From positions 46,708-110,707 of the forward strand of contig JAODBP010000260.1 of NCBI GenBank assembly GCA_025464025.1: a stretch of DNA of 64,000 nt, in the 5' to 3' direction. The DNA is from Actinomycetes bacterium (GTDB lineage Bacteria > Actinomycetota > Acidimicrobiia > Acidimicrobiales > CADCSY01). The notes beneath the pieces are model-generated. The model made no database searches. It was given only the letters and a program-made list of their open reading frames with translations, and had not been told where the DNA came from. Made by a program: the position numbers and the translations under genes. Below, in pieces: positions 10,383-18,798 of this stretch (position 1 is its first letter; each line of letters begins with the position of its first letter).

Positions 10383-11623
10383 GGAGCGAGGGTCGTGGTC
10401 GTGACGCCGAAGGGGACGGTCGTGGTCGTCGTCGAGGAGGTGGTCGTCGTGGTCGACGCCGCGTGCTCCTCGGCGGCCTGCCGCTTCAGGTTGGCGACGT
10501 AGCGCCGGGCGTCGGCGACGCTGTCGGCGTCCTTGCCGAGCACGACGTCGCGCTTGCGGGCGTCGGGGACGTCGTCGATGCGGAGGCCGGTGTGCTGCTC
10601 GACGGTGGGGTCGAGCCACAGGACGCCGCCGGGTCGGCCCCGGAAGATCGTCACCTCGTTGTGGTCGAGGCCCACGTAGAAGGTGTTGCGGCCGAACCAC
10701 CACACCGAACCGGCGGCGCCGACGACGATCGCCAGCAGCACGAGCAGGAACACCATCGATCGCCACGTGACCCGGCGACCGCGCGCCGGCGGCGGCTCGA
10801 TCGTGATGGCGTCCTCGGGCCGGCTCGGGCGGGGTGCGGCCTCGGTCGCCGGCGCGGCGGGGATCGGCTCGGCCACGGTCGTGGCGGCCGAGCCGGCCAG
10901 GGCCGCCGACGCGGCACGGGCTTTGTCGTCGTCGTCGAGCACGTCGACCACGACGATGGTGATGTTGTCGCGGCCGCCGGCGGCGTTGGCCCGGCGCACC
11001 AGCTCGTCGGCGGCGTCCTGAGGCGGTCGGTGGTTGCGCAGGACGTCGGCGATGGCGTCGTCGGCGACCTCGTTGAACAGCCCGTCGCTGCACACGAGGA
11101 AGCGGTCCCCCTGGAAGGCGTCGACGGGGAACACGTCGACCTCGACGTCGGGGTCGTTGCCGAGGACCCGCGTGATGATGTTGCGCTGGGGGTGGACCCG
11201 CGCCTCCTCGGCGGTGAGCCGGCCCTCGCGCTCGAGCTGGGCCACGAGGTTGTGGTCCTCGGTGATCTGCACGAGCGAGCCGTCGCGGAAGAGGTAGGCG
11301 CGGGAGTCGCCCACGTTCACGATCTCGACCTGGCCGTCGGGGCCGAGGGCGATGGCGCAGAGGGTCGTGCCCATGCCCCGCAGCGACGGGTCGGCCTCGG
11401 CCCGGTCCATCACCGCCTGGTTGGCCAGGCGGACGGCCTCCACGATGCCGGTGCCGGCGCTGGCCTGGAGGGCCTCGACCGCCACCCGGCTGGCCACCTC
11501 GCCGGCGGCGTGGCCGCCCATGCCGTCGGCCACCACGAAGAGGCCATCGACGGCGAGGGCGGAGTCCTCGTTGCCGGCGCGCACCTGCCCGGCGTCGCTG
11601 GCCGCGGCCCAGTCGAACCTCAC
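10379..11623 (-). CDS. pstP: PP2C-type Ser/Thr phosphatase (Stp/PstP)
   Basis: 414 residues from a GTG at 11623 overlapping the fhaB stop (GTGA). An N-terminal PPM catalytic domain (about 1-235) carries the metal-binding motifs AGNEDS, VADGMGGH, CSDGL and GGRDNIT. An Ala/Pro-rich linker, one transmembrane helix (about 300-320) and an extracellular segment with a Thr-rich tail follow. It reverses PknB phosphorylation. The acidic/Thr-rich C-terminus is encoded by GTCGTGGTC-like codon repeats, not a minisatellite. Confidence 0.93.
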   Translation of the reverse strand: MRFDWAAASDAGQVRAGNEDSALAVDGLFVVADGMGGHAAGEVASRVAVEALQASAGTGIVEAVRLANQAVMDRAEADPSLRGMGTTLCAIALGPDGQVEIVNVGDSRAYLFRDGSLVQITEDHNLVAQLEREGRLTAEEARVHPQRNIITRVLGNDPDVEVDVFPVDAFQGDRFLVCSDGLFNEVADDAIADVLRNHRPPQDAADELVRRANAAGGRDNITIVVVDVLDDDDKARAASAALAGSAATTVAEPIPAAPATEAAPRPSRPEDAITIEPPPARGRRVTWRSMVFLLVLLAIVVGAAGSVWWFGRNTFYVGLDHNEVTIFRGRPGGVLWLDPTVEQHTGLRIDDVPDARKRDVVLGKDADSVADARRYVANLKRQAAEEHAASTTTTTSSTTTTTVPFGVTTTTLAP

Positions 11624-12081
11624 CCGACCACCTCGAACACCGTGGCGCCGACCTTGACCCGGTCGCCCCGCTTCAGCGGCATGGGCGAGGTGACCTTGGC
11701 GCCGTTGACGTAGGTGCCGTTGGTCGAGCCGAGGTCCTCGACCTGGAGCGCGCCGTCGCGGTGGAAGACGCGGGCGTGGTGCTGCGACGCGTAGTTGTCC
11801 GAGAGGGTCACCGTGCAGCCGGCGGCCCGACCCATGGTGACCTCGTCGTCGACGCCGTAGCGCTGGCCCTTCTGCTCCTTGGGCTCGAGCACCACCAGGG
11901 CGTCGCCGCCCTTGGCCGCCTTGCGGCTGCTGGGTCGGCGGGCCGGCTTGGCGGCCGGGGCCGGCGCGGCCACCCGGACCGGGGCGACCTCGGCCCAGAC
12001 CGCTCGGATCACCCGCAGGAAGAAGAGGTAGAGCAGCGCCAGGGCGCAGAGCTTGAGGATGGCGAGGAGCGGCTCCGGCAC
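11620..12081 (-). CDS. fhaB: FHA-domain protein FhaB (FipA-like)
   Basis: 153 residues. An N-terminal membrane helix (LLAILKLCALALLYLFFLRV) is followed by an Ala/Pro linker and a C-terminal FHA domain (about 75-150) with GRAAGC, SQHHARV and LGSTNGTYVNG. FHA domains bind phosphothreonine, here most likely on PknB or division proteins. The GTG start at 12081 shares one base with the fhaA TAG stop, and its own stop overlaps pstP, so translation is tightly coupled. Confidence 0.9.
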   Translation of the reverse strand: MPEPLLAILKLCALALLYLFFLRVIRAVWAEVAPVRVAAPAPAAKPARRPSSRKAAKGGDALVVLEPKEQKGQRYGVDDEVTMGRAAGCTVTLSDNYASQHHARVFHRDGALQVEDLGSTNGTYVNGAKVTSPMPLKRGDRVKVGATVFEVVG

Positions 12082-12740
12082 TACCCGGCCTCGAACCGGA
12101 GCACGGCGTCGCCGACGGTGATCGTGTCGCCGTCCTCGAGCTTGCGCTCGGTGACGGGGGCACCGTTCACCCGGGTGCCGTTGGTCGAACCCAGGTCGAC
12201 GACCGTCCACCCCCCGGCCACCGGCCGGATCTCGGCGTGGCGGCGGCTCACGCTGGTGTCGCTGACGCGGACGCCGGCATCGGTGGCCCGGCCGATGGTG
12301 ACGGGCTGGTCGGCCAGCGGGAAGCGCCGGCCGTCGTCGGCGACGACCGAACCGCCGGAGGTGCCGCCGGCCCCCTCCTTGAAGCGAGCGGAGAGGCCGA
12401 AGGAGCCGACGCCGAGCTCGTCGTCGCGCTTGAGCAGGACCTCGACCGGCCCCATGAAGACGTAGCTCTGCTCGCGGGCGTGGTTGCGGGCCTCGTCGGC
12501 CAGCGCCCGGAGGAGGCTCTCCTCGATCTCGGCGAACTGGGCGTGATCGTCCGGGCCCAGCGTGATCGTGAAGTGGTTGGGCGCGGCCACGTTGCCCTGC
12601 ACGTTGACCGTGCGCTGGTCGTCCATCTCCCGGATGAGCCGGCGGCCCAGCTCGACCGGGCGCAGCGACGACTTGAAGGCGCGTGCGAACACGCCCTCTA
12701 CGAGCCGCTCCAGGCGTCGTTCGAACCCCTTCAGGCCCAT
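12081..12740 (-). CDS. fhaA: DUF3662 and FHA domain protein FhaA
   Basis: 219 residues, ATG start, first gene of the division/signalling operon. The N-terminal DUF3662 domain (about 1-120) begins MGLKGFERRLERLVEG, typical of FhaA. A C-terminal FHA domain (about 140-215) shows GRATDAGV, SRRHAEI and LGSTNGTRVNG. In mycobacteria FhaA binds phosphorylated MviN and links PknB signalling to cell-wall synthesis. The linker here is short, so the protein is smaller than the mycobacterial one. Confidence 0.92.
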   Translation of the reverse strand: MGLKGFERRLERLVEGVFARAFKSSLRPVELGRRLIREMDDQRTVNVQGNVAAPNHFTITLGPDDHAQFAEIEESLLRALADEARNHAREQSYVFMGPVEVLLKRDDELGVGSFGLSARFKEGAGGTSGGSVVADDGRRFPLADQPVTIGRATDAGVRVSDTSVSRRHAEIRPVAGGWTVVDLGSTNGTRVNGAPVTERKLEDGDTITVGDAVLRFEAG

Positions 12741-12811
12741 CGAGCGGAGACACTACCCAGCAACCCCTGTGGGGACGCCCGCCCTCGTGCGCTAACCTCA
12801 CCGAGCTTCTC

Positions 12812-12897
12812 GGGCGAGTGGCGGAATGGCAGACGCGCTGGCTTCAGGTGCCAGTGTCCGTAAGGACGTGGGGGTTCAAGTCCCCCCTCGCCCACCA
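12812..12897 (+). tRNA. tRNA-Leu(CAG)
   Basis: 86 nt including an encoded CCA. Acceptor GGGCGAG (12812-12818) pairs with CTCGCCC. Anticodon stem CTGGC/GCCAG encloses TTCAGGT, giving anticodon CAG. A long variable arm (TGTCCGTAAGGACG) marks a class II tRNA. The T arm GGGGGTTCAAGTCCCCC is intact. A tRNA-Leu next to fhaA is the same arrangement as in Mycobacterium and Streptomyces. Confidence 0.97.
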
Positions 12898-12903
12898 GAC
12901 CGG

Positions 12904-12926
12904 AGACCCCCGCGCTGCGGGGGTCT
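12904..12926 (+). terminator. Rho-independent terminator after tRNA-Leu
   Basis: Perfect 10-bp stem AGACCCCCGC (12904-12913) / GCGGGGGTCT (12917-12926) with a GCT loop, followed by TT. It can serve tRNA-Leu and, read from the other strand, the VOC gene ending at 12940. Confidence 0.85.
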
Positions 12927-12939
12927 TTCGCGCTGCTGG

Positions 12940-13818
12940 CTAGCGGGAAGCGACCGGTTGGTGGCCCCAGGTGCTGATGCGGTCGTAGCACCGGTTCCCG
13001 TCCCAGTCCTCGGTGACGAGGCGGGCGCCGTGGCCGACCTCGACCTGGAAGCCGGCCGGGGACGCCACGTAGAAGCTGAACATCTGGTCGTTCGGGTGGT
13101 GCCCGAGGCCGCTGGCGATGACGGAGCCGGCGTTCCAGGCTCGGTCGAACGCGTGCCCGACGTCGTCGCGGTCGGCGACCTCGACCATGAGGTGGTGCAG
13201 CCGCTGGGGCAGCTCGAACGGCGCGCGGGCCAGGGCAAGGGAGTGGTGCCGTGCGTTGCAGTGGTAGAAGCGGATCTCGAGCTCGATGCCGGCGGCGATC
13301 TCGGTGTCGACCCAGTCGGTTTGGCGCAGCCCGAGTCCCTCGGTGACGAAGTCGTGCGATGCCTCGAACGCCGTGGTCGCGAACACGACGTGGCCCAGGC
13401 CCTCGTCCCCGGTGACGAACCCGCCCTGCACCAGCGGCGACGCGAATGGACGGCTGGCTCCAGCGAGGCCGTGGGCGATCTCGACCCGGACGCCCCATGG
13501 CGAGTCGACGTAGGCCAGTCGGTCGACCCGGCGGGCATCCGCTTCGGCCTCGGTGGCGAGCGCGACGGGGTAGCCGGCCGCCTCGAGTCGGGCCACGGTC
13601 GCGGCCCAGGCATCCGGGCCGGAGGCTTCGAGGCCGATGAACGTGGCATCGCCGGAGGGCCCCTCGGTCGCGACGATCCGCTGCGCCTTGTCGTCGTTGC
13701 GCCAGGTGGAGGGACGGTCACCCGGCTCGAGGCCCACGACCTCGGTGAGGAAGCGGTCGAGGGCCGGGACGTCCGGGACCTCGACGCCGAGGTAGCCGAG
13801 CTGGAGGTCACCCAGCAC
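12940..13818 (-). CDS. Extradiol-dioxygenase-like VOC protein (BphC type)
   Basis: 292 residues, GTG start overlapping the FAH-like gene by 11 bp. Two glyoxalase/VOC modules are visible (about 1-120 and 135-285). Candidate iron ligands sit where type I extradiol dioxygenases have them: His in EGLGHVVF, His in RLHHLM and Glu in FQVEVGHGA. The later His and Asp residues (GHHPND) also resemble BphC/HsaC. It probably cleaves a catechol ring meta to the hydroxyls. The adjacent fumarylacetoacetase-like gene fits a meta-cleavage pathway; the substrate is unknown. Confidence 0.82.
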   Translation of the reverse strand: MLGDLQLGYLGVEVPDVPALDRFLTEVVGLEPGDRPSTWRNDDKAQRIVATEGPSGDATFIGLEASGPDAWAATVARLEAAGYPVALATEAEADARRVDRLAYVDSPWGVRVEIAHGLAGASRPFASPLVQGGFVTGDEGLGHVVFATTAFEASHDFVTEGLGLRQTDWVDTEIAAGIELEIRFYHCNARHHSLALARAPFELPQRLHHLMVEVADRDDVGHAFDRAWNAGSVIASGLGHHPNDQMFSFYVASPAGFQVEVGHGARLVTEDWDGNRCYDRISTWGHQPVASR

Positions 13819-14677
13819 GGCTCGCTCCCGCGGCGATGAAGCTGGTGCGGATGGTGCCGATGCCGCCGATCCAGCTCTCGAGGGTGTCGCCGGGCTGGAG
13901 GAAGCGAGGCGGGGTGCGCGAGACGCCGACGCCGTCGGGTGTGCCGGTGAAGATGAGGTCGCCCGGGAGCAGCGGCACCACCGCGGACAGTTCAGCGATC
14001 AGCTCTGGCACCCCGAAGACCAGGTCGCTGGTGCGGGCGTCCTGCACCGTCTCGCCGTCGATGCTGCACCCGAGCGCCAGGTCGTCGGGATCATCCAGCT
14101 CGTCGGGTGTGACGAGCCAGGGACCGACGGGCGCGAAGCCGCGGTGGGACTTGCCCAGGCTGAACTGGCCGCCGGCGGCGAACTGCAAGGTCCGGTCCGA
14201 CAGGTCCTGACCGACGGTCAGGCCGGCGACGTGCGACCAGGCCGCGCCGGTGGTGACCCGGTCGGCGCGCCGCCCGATCACGACCACGAGCTCCACCTCC
14301 CAGTCGACGGTGCCGTTGGGGAGCTCGACTTCGGCGAACGGTCCGGTGATGCAGGCCGGGAACTTGGTGAACGTGGCCGGCACGGTGGGAAGGTCCATGC
14401 CCGACTCGGCGGCATGTGACCGGTAGTTGAGCCCGATGCCGAACACCTGCCGCGGCGTGGGCACCGGTGCCCGTAGCCGGCGGTGGTCGATCGCGACGGT
14501 TGTCGCCGGAGCCGGGTCGAGGTCGGCGACGAAGGCCCGCAACGCACCCCAGTCCTCGTAGAGGACCTGCACGTCGGGCCCGAACCTGCCGCCGGACACC
14601 TCGGCGACGTCGACGCCGCGATCGTCGGTGCCCGGCAGGACCAGGGTCGCCCGGCCGTCGAGGTCGGCGAGCCTCAC
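13808..14677 (-). CDS. Fumarylacetoacetate hydrolase family protein
   Basis: 289 residues from a GTG at 14677 that overlaps the preceding gene's stop (GTGA). The N-terminal FAH_N-like part is followed by the catalytic fold with FGIGLNYRSHAAE, the acidic metal cluster in DWEVELVVVIG, GQDLSDR and FTGTPDGVG. The family hydrolyses or decarboxylates 2-oxo-acid products of ring cleavage. The operon with an extradiol-type enzyme suggests processing of the ring-fission product. Confidence 0.88.
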   Translation of the reverse strand: MRLADLDGRATLVLPGTDDRGVDVAEVSGGRFGPDVQVLYEDWGALRAFVADLDPAPATTVAIDHRRLRAPVPTPRQVFGIGLNYRSHAAESGMDLPTVPATFTKFPACITGPFAEVELPNGTVDWEVELVVVIGRRADRVTTGAAWSHVAGLTVGQDLSDRTLQFAAGGQFSLGKSHRGFAPVGPWLVTPDELDDPDDLALGCSIDGETVQDARTSDLVFGVPELIAELSAVVPLLPGDLIFTGTPDGVGVSRTPPRFLQPGDTLESWIGGIGTIRTSFIAAGASRAG

Positions 14678-15243
14678 GCCGACACCTCGGTCGGGTCCGG
14701 TGCGTCCCAGGGCATGGAGGCCGAGACCCAGTGGGTGACCGCCTCGGCCTGATCGTTGGCGTGGAGGTGCCGGGGTGGCTGGGCGAACGTGGTGTAGGGC
14801 CGGCAGCGCAGCACGACCCGGTGCTCCTCGTCCGCCATGGCGGCGACGAACGGCCGGGCGTCCTCGGGCAACGCCTCGCCGGACATGCGGCCGGCGGCCG
14901 CCATCATCACGTCGACCACCAGATCGGGGTCGTCGTCGACGACCGCGTCGCAGTACACCTGGAGGTAGGCCACCGGCCAGTTCTCGTCGAGCACGCACAG
15001 GCTGGCCTTGCCCTCCCGGGCCACGACCTTGGCCTTGCTCCGGTCGCGCATCGTCGACACCAGCAGCTCGTCGCCGTCGGTCGGCACGTAGTACACGATC
15101 GACATCGCCGGCCCGTCCGCCCTGCGAGTCGTCCCGAAGACGCAGGTGCGATGGGTGAGGACGAACGCCCGGCGCTCCGAGGGGAGCATGTCGCGGTCCG
15201 TCGGTGGGGTGAACGGCGTGGCTGCCAGTGGCAAGATCCTCAT
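14674..15243 (-). CDS. Pyridoxamine 5'-phosphate oxidase family protein (flavin or F420 binding)
   Basis: 189 residues from the ATG at 15243. An internal ATG at 15189 (MLPSERRAF) is an alternative and is where the split-barrel homology starts. The split-barrel pattern includes SIVYYVPTDGDELLVSTMRDRSKAKVV. The family uses FMN or F420 in redox reactions on small molecules. It is the first gene of a three-gene operon. The ATG lies inside a perfect palindrome, and a TATCAT -10-like hexamer sits 8 nt upstream, suggesting a leaderless, TetR-repressed transcript. Confidence 0.8.
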   Translation of the reverse strand: MRILPLAATPFTPPTDRDMLPSERRAFVLTHRTCVFGTTRRADGPAMSIVYYVPTDGDELLVSTMRDRSKAKVVAREGKASLCVLDENWPVAYLQVYCDAVVDDDPDLVVDVMMAAAGRMSGEALPEDARPFVAAMADEEHRVVLRCRPYTTFAQPPRHLHANDQAEAVTHWVSASMPWDAPDPTEVSA

Positions 15244-15262
15244 GTTATCGAATGATAACATG
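15241..15262. promoter_or_regulatory. TetR-type operator overlapping both divergent start codons
   Basis: Perfect 22-bp palindrome with 9-bp arms: CATGTTATC (15241-15249), spacer GAAT, GATAACATG (15254-15262). Its outer trinucleotides are the start codons of the PNPOx gene (minus) and the tetR gene (plus). A minus-strand TATCAT (15252-15257) and a plus-strand TATCGA (15246-15251) lie 8 nt before the respective starts. Binding by the adjacent TetR protein would block both genes; this assignment is inferred from position and symmetry. Confidence 0.8.
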
Positions 15263-15910
15263 ACGGTCGTGCGCCGGACCAGGGAGAACATCCGACAGCA
15301 ACTGCTCGACGCCGCGCTCGTCGAGTTCGGCGCCAAGGGCTTCGATGGCGCGTCGACGCGATCGATCGCCCAGCGGGCCGACGCCCACCAGCCGCAGATC
15401 AACTACCACTTCGACTCCAAGGAGGCCCTGTGGTTCGCGGCGGTCGAGCACCTCTTCACGGAGCTCGGCGAAGCGCTGGGTGGCCTGGCGTTCCCCACCG
15501 AAGGCGATGATCCCGACGCGCTCGCCGTTGCGTTCGCGGAGGCCGTACGCCGCTTCGTCCGCTTCGCCGCCGCCCACCCGCAGCTGAACCAGATCATGGT
15601 CCACGAGGCGACCGAGGACAGCGAGCGGCTCCGTTGGATGGTCGACCGTCACGTCCGGCCGCTGTACGACGCGATTCGGATCGGGTGGGAGCGGCTGCGC
15701 GAGGCCGGCATCGCTGCGCCGATCGATCCGGCGATGGTGCACTACGTGATCGTCGGCGCCGCGTCGCTGCCGTTCGTCAACGCGCCCGAGGCCCGCCTCC
15801 TCACCGGGGTCGAGCCGACCGATCCGATCTGGGTGGAGGCGCACGCCGCTGGCCTGGTCGCGACCCTCCTGCCCGGGCTGCCGGGTGGCCGCGCTGCGCC
15901 GCGGCCGTGA
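15260..15910 (+). CDS. TetR family transcriptional regulator
   Basis: 216 residues. ATG at 15260 within the operator; a GTG at 15269 is possible. The N-terminal helix-turn-helix (about 10-60) reads LLDAALVEFGAKGFDGASTRSIAQRA...QINYHFDSKEALW, which is typical TetR. The C-terminal ligand domain is generic. It is divergent from the PNPOx/FAH/VOC operon and probably represses that operon and itself through the 22-bp palindrome between them. The effector is likely an aromatic substrate or intermediate (inference). Confidence 0.92.
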   Translation: MTVVRRTRENIRQQLLDAALVEFGAKGFDGASTRSIAQRADAHQPQINYHFDSKEALWFAAVEHLFTELGEALGGLAFPTEGDDPDALAVAFAEAVRRFVRFAAAHPQLNQIMVHEATEDSERLRWMVDRHVRPLYDAIRIGWERLREAGIAAPIDPAMVHYVIVGAASLPFVNAPEARLLTGVEPTDPIWVEAHAAGLVATLLPGLPGGRAAPRP

Positions 15911-15980
15911 CGTCGCCATCGCCGGCACGCCGACGAGCTCATCCAGGGTTGTTCTCCGGGGCGTGGGGTATCCCGGGGCC

Positions 15981-16784
15981 GTGGCTGCACATCAAGACGA
16001 CCTTCGCGACGCAGGTGACCGGCACCTCGTCGCCTTCTACGACACCGATGGGTACCTCACCGATGGGGTCGTGCGCTTCGTCCGCAAGGCCCTCATCGAC
16101 GGCGACGCCGCGCTGGTGGTCGCCACCGCCGCCCACCGCCGCCAGTTCGCCGCCGCCCTGGAGGACGGTGGCCTCGACACGGCGACGGCGATCCACGAAG
16201 GCCGGCTCGTCCTGCTCGACGCCGAGACGACCATCCAGGGGTTCCTCGTCGACGGCGCGCCCGACCGGACCCTGTTCCGGGGCAGCATGGCCGCGCTCAT
16301 CACCGCCGCCGCCGATGGGCATCGCCAGGTGCGGGTCTACGGCGAGATGGTCGCCCTGCTGTGGGCATGGGGCAACGCGGCGGCGGCGATCGCGCTCGAG
16401 GACCTCTGGAACGAGCTGGCCGGCGACCACCCGTTCTCCCTGTTGTGCGCCTACCCGCTCCACGACGTCGCGTCGGGCGACTCGGAGGCCTTCCTCACCG
16501 TCTGCCGCCAGCACTCGGTGGTCCTCCCCAACGAGGGCTTCCGGGGCGGGGCGGAGTGGGAGGGCCGCCGCCACGCCGTCCTGGAGACCGGCTCCCTCGT
16601 CGGCCCCGCGGTCGGCGACGACGGCGCCGAGGGCGAGGGCACTGGCTTCGTGATGACGGTCGTCGAGCAGATCCGCACCGGCATCATCGACCGGGGCAAC
16701 GAGCTCCTGGAGGACGCCCGGCGCACCATCGATGCGATCGATGCGCTCGTCACCCCCGACGGCGCCGCCGAGCTCGTCGAGTAG
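15981..16784 (+). CDS. MEDS-domain sensory protein
   Basis: 267 residues from a GTG at 15981, where the domain begins (HLVAFYDTDGYL). The MEDS (methanogen/methylotroph DcmR sensory) fold covers about residues 10-190, including FVRKALIDGDAALVVAT, RVYGEMVALLWAWGN, ALEDLWNELA and FSLLCAYPL. A C-terminal helical tail (about 215-260) resembles a coiled coil. MEDS proteins sense small C1-type compounds or act in stress signalling; no output domain is attached. It lies 70 bp downstream of tetR. Confidence 0.82.
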   Translation: MAAHQDDLRDAGDRHLVAFYDTDGYLTDGVVRFVRKALIDGDAALVVATAAHRRQFAAALEDGGLDTATAIHEGRLVLLDAETTIQGFLVDGAPDRTLFRGSMAALITAAADGHRQVRVYGEMVALLWAWGNAAAAIALEDLWNELAGDHPFSLLCAYPLHDVASGDSEAFLTVCRQHSVVLPNEGFRGGAEWEGRRHAVLETGSLVGPAVGDDGAEGEGTGFVMTVVEQIRTGIIDRGNELLEDARRTIDAIDALVTPDGAAELVE

Positions 16785-16794
16785 GCCTCGCGGC

Positions 16795-17106
16795 TCAGCC
16801 GGGGCCGAGGAGGCGCTCGGCCTCTTCCACCCGGCTGGTGAGCCGGGGCACCTTGCGGCCGGCGTCGGTGCTGGAGATCACCGTGCGACCCACGACGGCG
16901 GCCTGGCGCAGGCTGGCCACGGTGCCGGCCTCGGCCTGGTCGGCCTCCTTGCCCGTTGGGTTCGTCGCCATGAGCCGGGCGGCGCCCATCTTGGCCTCGG
17001 CGGCGAGGGCCGAGTGCTCCGGGTGGCGCCCGAGGAACTCCGCGGCGGACGCGAGCGCCTCCTCGAGGTTCATCTTGACCTTCTTGGCGTCGCGCACGGT
17101 CGTCAT
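16795..17106 (-). CDS. Conserved hypothetical protein, helical
   Basis: 103 residues, ATG start. It is mostly charged and alpha-helical with no membrane segment, cysteines or known motif (EEALASAAEFLGRHPEHSAL, GRKVPRLTSRVEEAERLL). Tail to tail with the MEDS gene and 42 bp downstream of the MOSC gene on the same strand. I do not recognise the family. Confidence 0.65.
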   Translation of the reverse strand: MTTVRDAKKVKMNLEEALASAAEFLGRHPEHSALAAEAKMGAARLMATNPTGKEADQAEAGTVASLRQAAVVGRTVISSTDAGRKVPRLTSRVEEAERLLGPG

Positions 17107-17148
17107 GGGTCGACCGTACTCCCGGGCGCCATCCGGCGGCCTCGCGTG

Positions 17149-17703
17149 TCAGGCCTTGCGCACCACGTCGCCCTGGCGGATCGCGCCGGCGACGACGACG
17201 CGGGTGTTGATGCCGCGAAGCCGGAGGCGGAGGCCGTCGGGCGAGTTCACGAAGCGGGCTGCGTCCATGCCGAACCGGTCGGCGAACTTGGCGCAGCCGG
17301 TGTGCGGCGCGGCGGTGACCTCGACCACGGCCTCGCCGACGTGCAGCCGGGTGCCCGGGGGCAGGTTCTCGTCCGACAGGTCGAGGTCGACGTAGAGCTG
17401 GTCGCCGGCGAGCGGCCAGCGGGCCCGGTCGTCGGTGAAGAGGGCGAGGGCGCGGGCGTTGGCGATCGTGAGCTGCCGGTCGGCCTCGGGCGAGCCGTCC
17501 TCGGTGTGACGGCTGCCCCGCCCGAGCCACGAGTCGCCGACGAGCCCGTGCTCGACGCTCAGCTCGGCGGACTCGGGCACGTCGCGCTGGCCCGGCGCCG
17601 GCCGGCGCACGATGAGCTCGAGCGTGCCGACGTCGGTGGGCGAGCCCGCTACGGCGTCGACGCCGGCGAGCAGTTCGGCGGTGCTGCGGTGGTCCACCCG
17701 CAA
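17149..17703 (-). CDS. MOSC domain protein
   Basis: 184 residues from a TTG at 17703; a GTG at 17697 is an equally good start. MOSC features are the central GLVGDSW segment, RQLTIANARALAL, LPPGTRLHVGEAVVEVT and the conserved cysteine in TGCAKF, which in this family accepts sulfur or contacts the molybdopterin cofactor. Stand-alone MOSC proteins may carry sulfur or resemble the mARC/YiiM enzymes that reduce N-hydroxylated compounds. No partner gene is adjacent. Confidence 0.85.
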   Translation of the reverse strand: MRVDHRSTAELLAGVDAVAGSPTDVGTLELIVRRPAPGQRDVPESAELSVEHGLVGDSWLGRGSRHTEDGSPEADRQLTIANARALALFTDDRARWPLAGDQLYVDLDLSDENLPPGTRLHVGEAVVEVTAAPHTGCAKFADRFGMDAARFVNSPDGLRLRLRGINTRVVVAGAIRQGDVVRKA

Positions 17704-17758
17704 ATGGTGGCCGGTGACGGGCGTCTGGACCAGGGATTACCAGCTTCCCGGCCAGGGA

Positions 17759-18391
17759 CTACAGGCGGAGGGGCGAGGCCCGGACCCGGGCCACGGCCTC
17801 GGTCGGGCCGGCCAGCTCGACCTGGGCCACGTCGCCCCGGCCGGTGACGAACAGCAGGACCTCCCCCGGCTCGCCCCGCACCTCGACGACGGGCCGGCCG
17901 CCCTTGACCGACCGCCGCCGCCCGTCCGGCAGCACGGCGTCGAGCCCGACGTCGTCGAGCCGCAGGCCGGCGACCTTGCCGGCGGCGCCGACGCCGCGCC
18001 AGAGCACCTCGTCGAGAGCGTGGTTCGACGGCCGGGGCCCCAGCCCGTTGGCCCGCCGCACGTCCTCGTGGTGGATCCAGTCCTCGACCAGGTTGAGCCG
18101 CACGACCTGCGGCGTCGAGCGGAACAGCCACGGCGGCCCGGTGCGGAGGCGGTGCACGACCTTGTCGAACCCGGTGCTCCGCTCGGCGATCGTCATGCGC
18201 TGGACCACGTTCGAGAGCCGGCCGCAGAGGATCACGGGTGCCGTCCACGGGTCGCGCTCGCGGACGACGACGTGGGCCGCCAGGTCGATGGCCCGCCAGC
18301 CGTCGCACATCGTCGGGGCGTCGGCCCCGAGGTCGGTGAGCGTGTCGCACAGCGCCTGCCGCTCCTGGCGCTGGAGGCCGCGGTCGTCCAC
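17759..18391 (-). CDS. TIGR03085-like metal-binding protein (DinB/MDMPI superfamily)
   Basis: 210 residues, GTG start. The helical N-terminus has the spaced histidines of the maleylpyruvate isomerase/DinB fold: His in DLAAHVVVRERDPW, and HH in VEDWIHHEDVRRA. The C-terminal part forms a small beta domain. Relatives are mycothiol-dependent transferases or isomerases with an unknown substrate. It is encoded 55 bp upstream of the MOSC gene on the same strand. Confidence 0.75.
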   Translation of the reverse strand: MDDRGLQRQERQALCDTLTDLGADAPTMCDGWRAIDLAAHVVVRERDPWTAPVILCGRLSNVVQRMTIAERSTGFDKVVHRLRTGPPWLFRSTPQVVRLNLVEDWIHHEDVRRANGLGPRPSNHALDEVLWRGVGAAGKVAGLRLDDVGLDAVLPDGRRRSVKGGRPVVEVRGEPGEVLLFVTGRGDVAQVELAGPTEAVARVRASPLRL

Positions 18392-18426
18392 GTCGGCACC
18401 GTAGGCCGGCGGCGTAGCCTCTGCCC

Positions 18427-18693
18427 ATGGCCGTCTGCGCCCACCTCGATGCCATCCACGACGTGCAGCCGTCGGCCCCCGGGTGCGAGGACTGCCTCGC
18501 CGCCGGTCGCCACGACTGGGTGCACCTCCGCCTCTGCACGAGCTGCGGCCACGTGGGGTGCTGCGACAACTCGCCGGGCAAGCACGCCACCGCCCACTTC
18601 CACGCCGTCGAGCACCCGATCATCCGCTCGATCGAGCCGGGCGAGGCGTGGCTGTGGTGCTACCTCGACGAGGTGGCGTTCGAGCTCGACTAG
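18427..18693 (+). CDS. UBP-type zinc finger protein
   Basis: 88 residues, ATG start. It is a stand-alone ZnF-UBP domain: CEDC near residue 20, CTSCGHVGCCD in the middle and HATAHFHAVEHPI after it, matching the Cys/His ligands of the domain. The eukaryotic domain binds ubiquitin C-termini; the role of the bacterial stand-alone form is unknown. It is divergent from the TIGR03085 gene and its end is followed by the dispersed repeat. Confidence 0.88.
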   Translation: MAVCAHLDAIHDVQPSAPGCEDCLAAGRHDWVHLRLCTSCGHVGCCDNSPGKHATAHFHAVEHPIIRSIEPGEAWLWCYLDEVAFELD

Positions 18694-18798
18694 CTGTTGA
18701 TCCCAAGGACGTTCGTCAGTGCGACGTTCGTGCCATGGGAGATCGGGCGTCAGGGTCGAAGGGCAAGGACGCAACCAAGTGGGCGACCGGGTGCCGCC

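Noticed and set aside
10380..10460. GTCGTGGTCGTCG repeats at the end of pstP
   Set aside because: They encode the Thr-rich C-terminus of the phosphatase.
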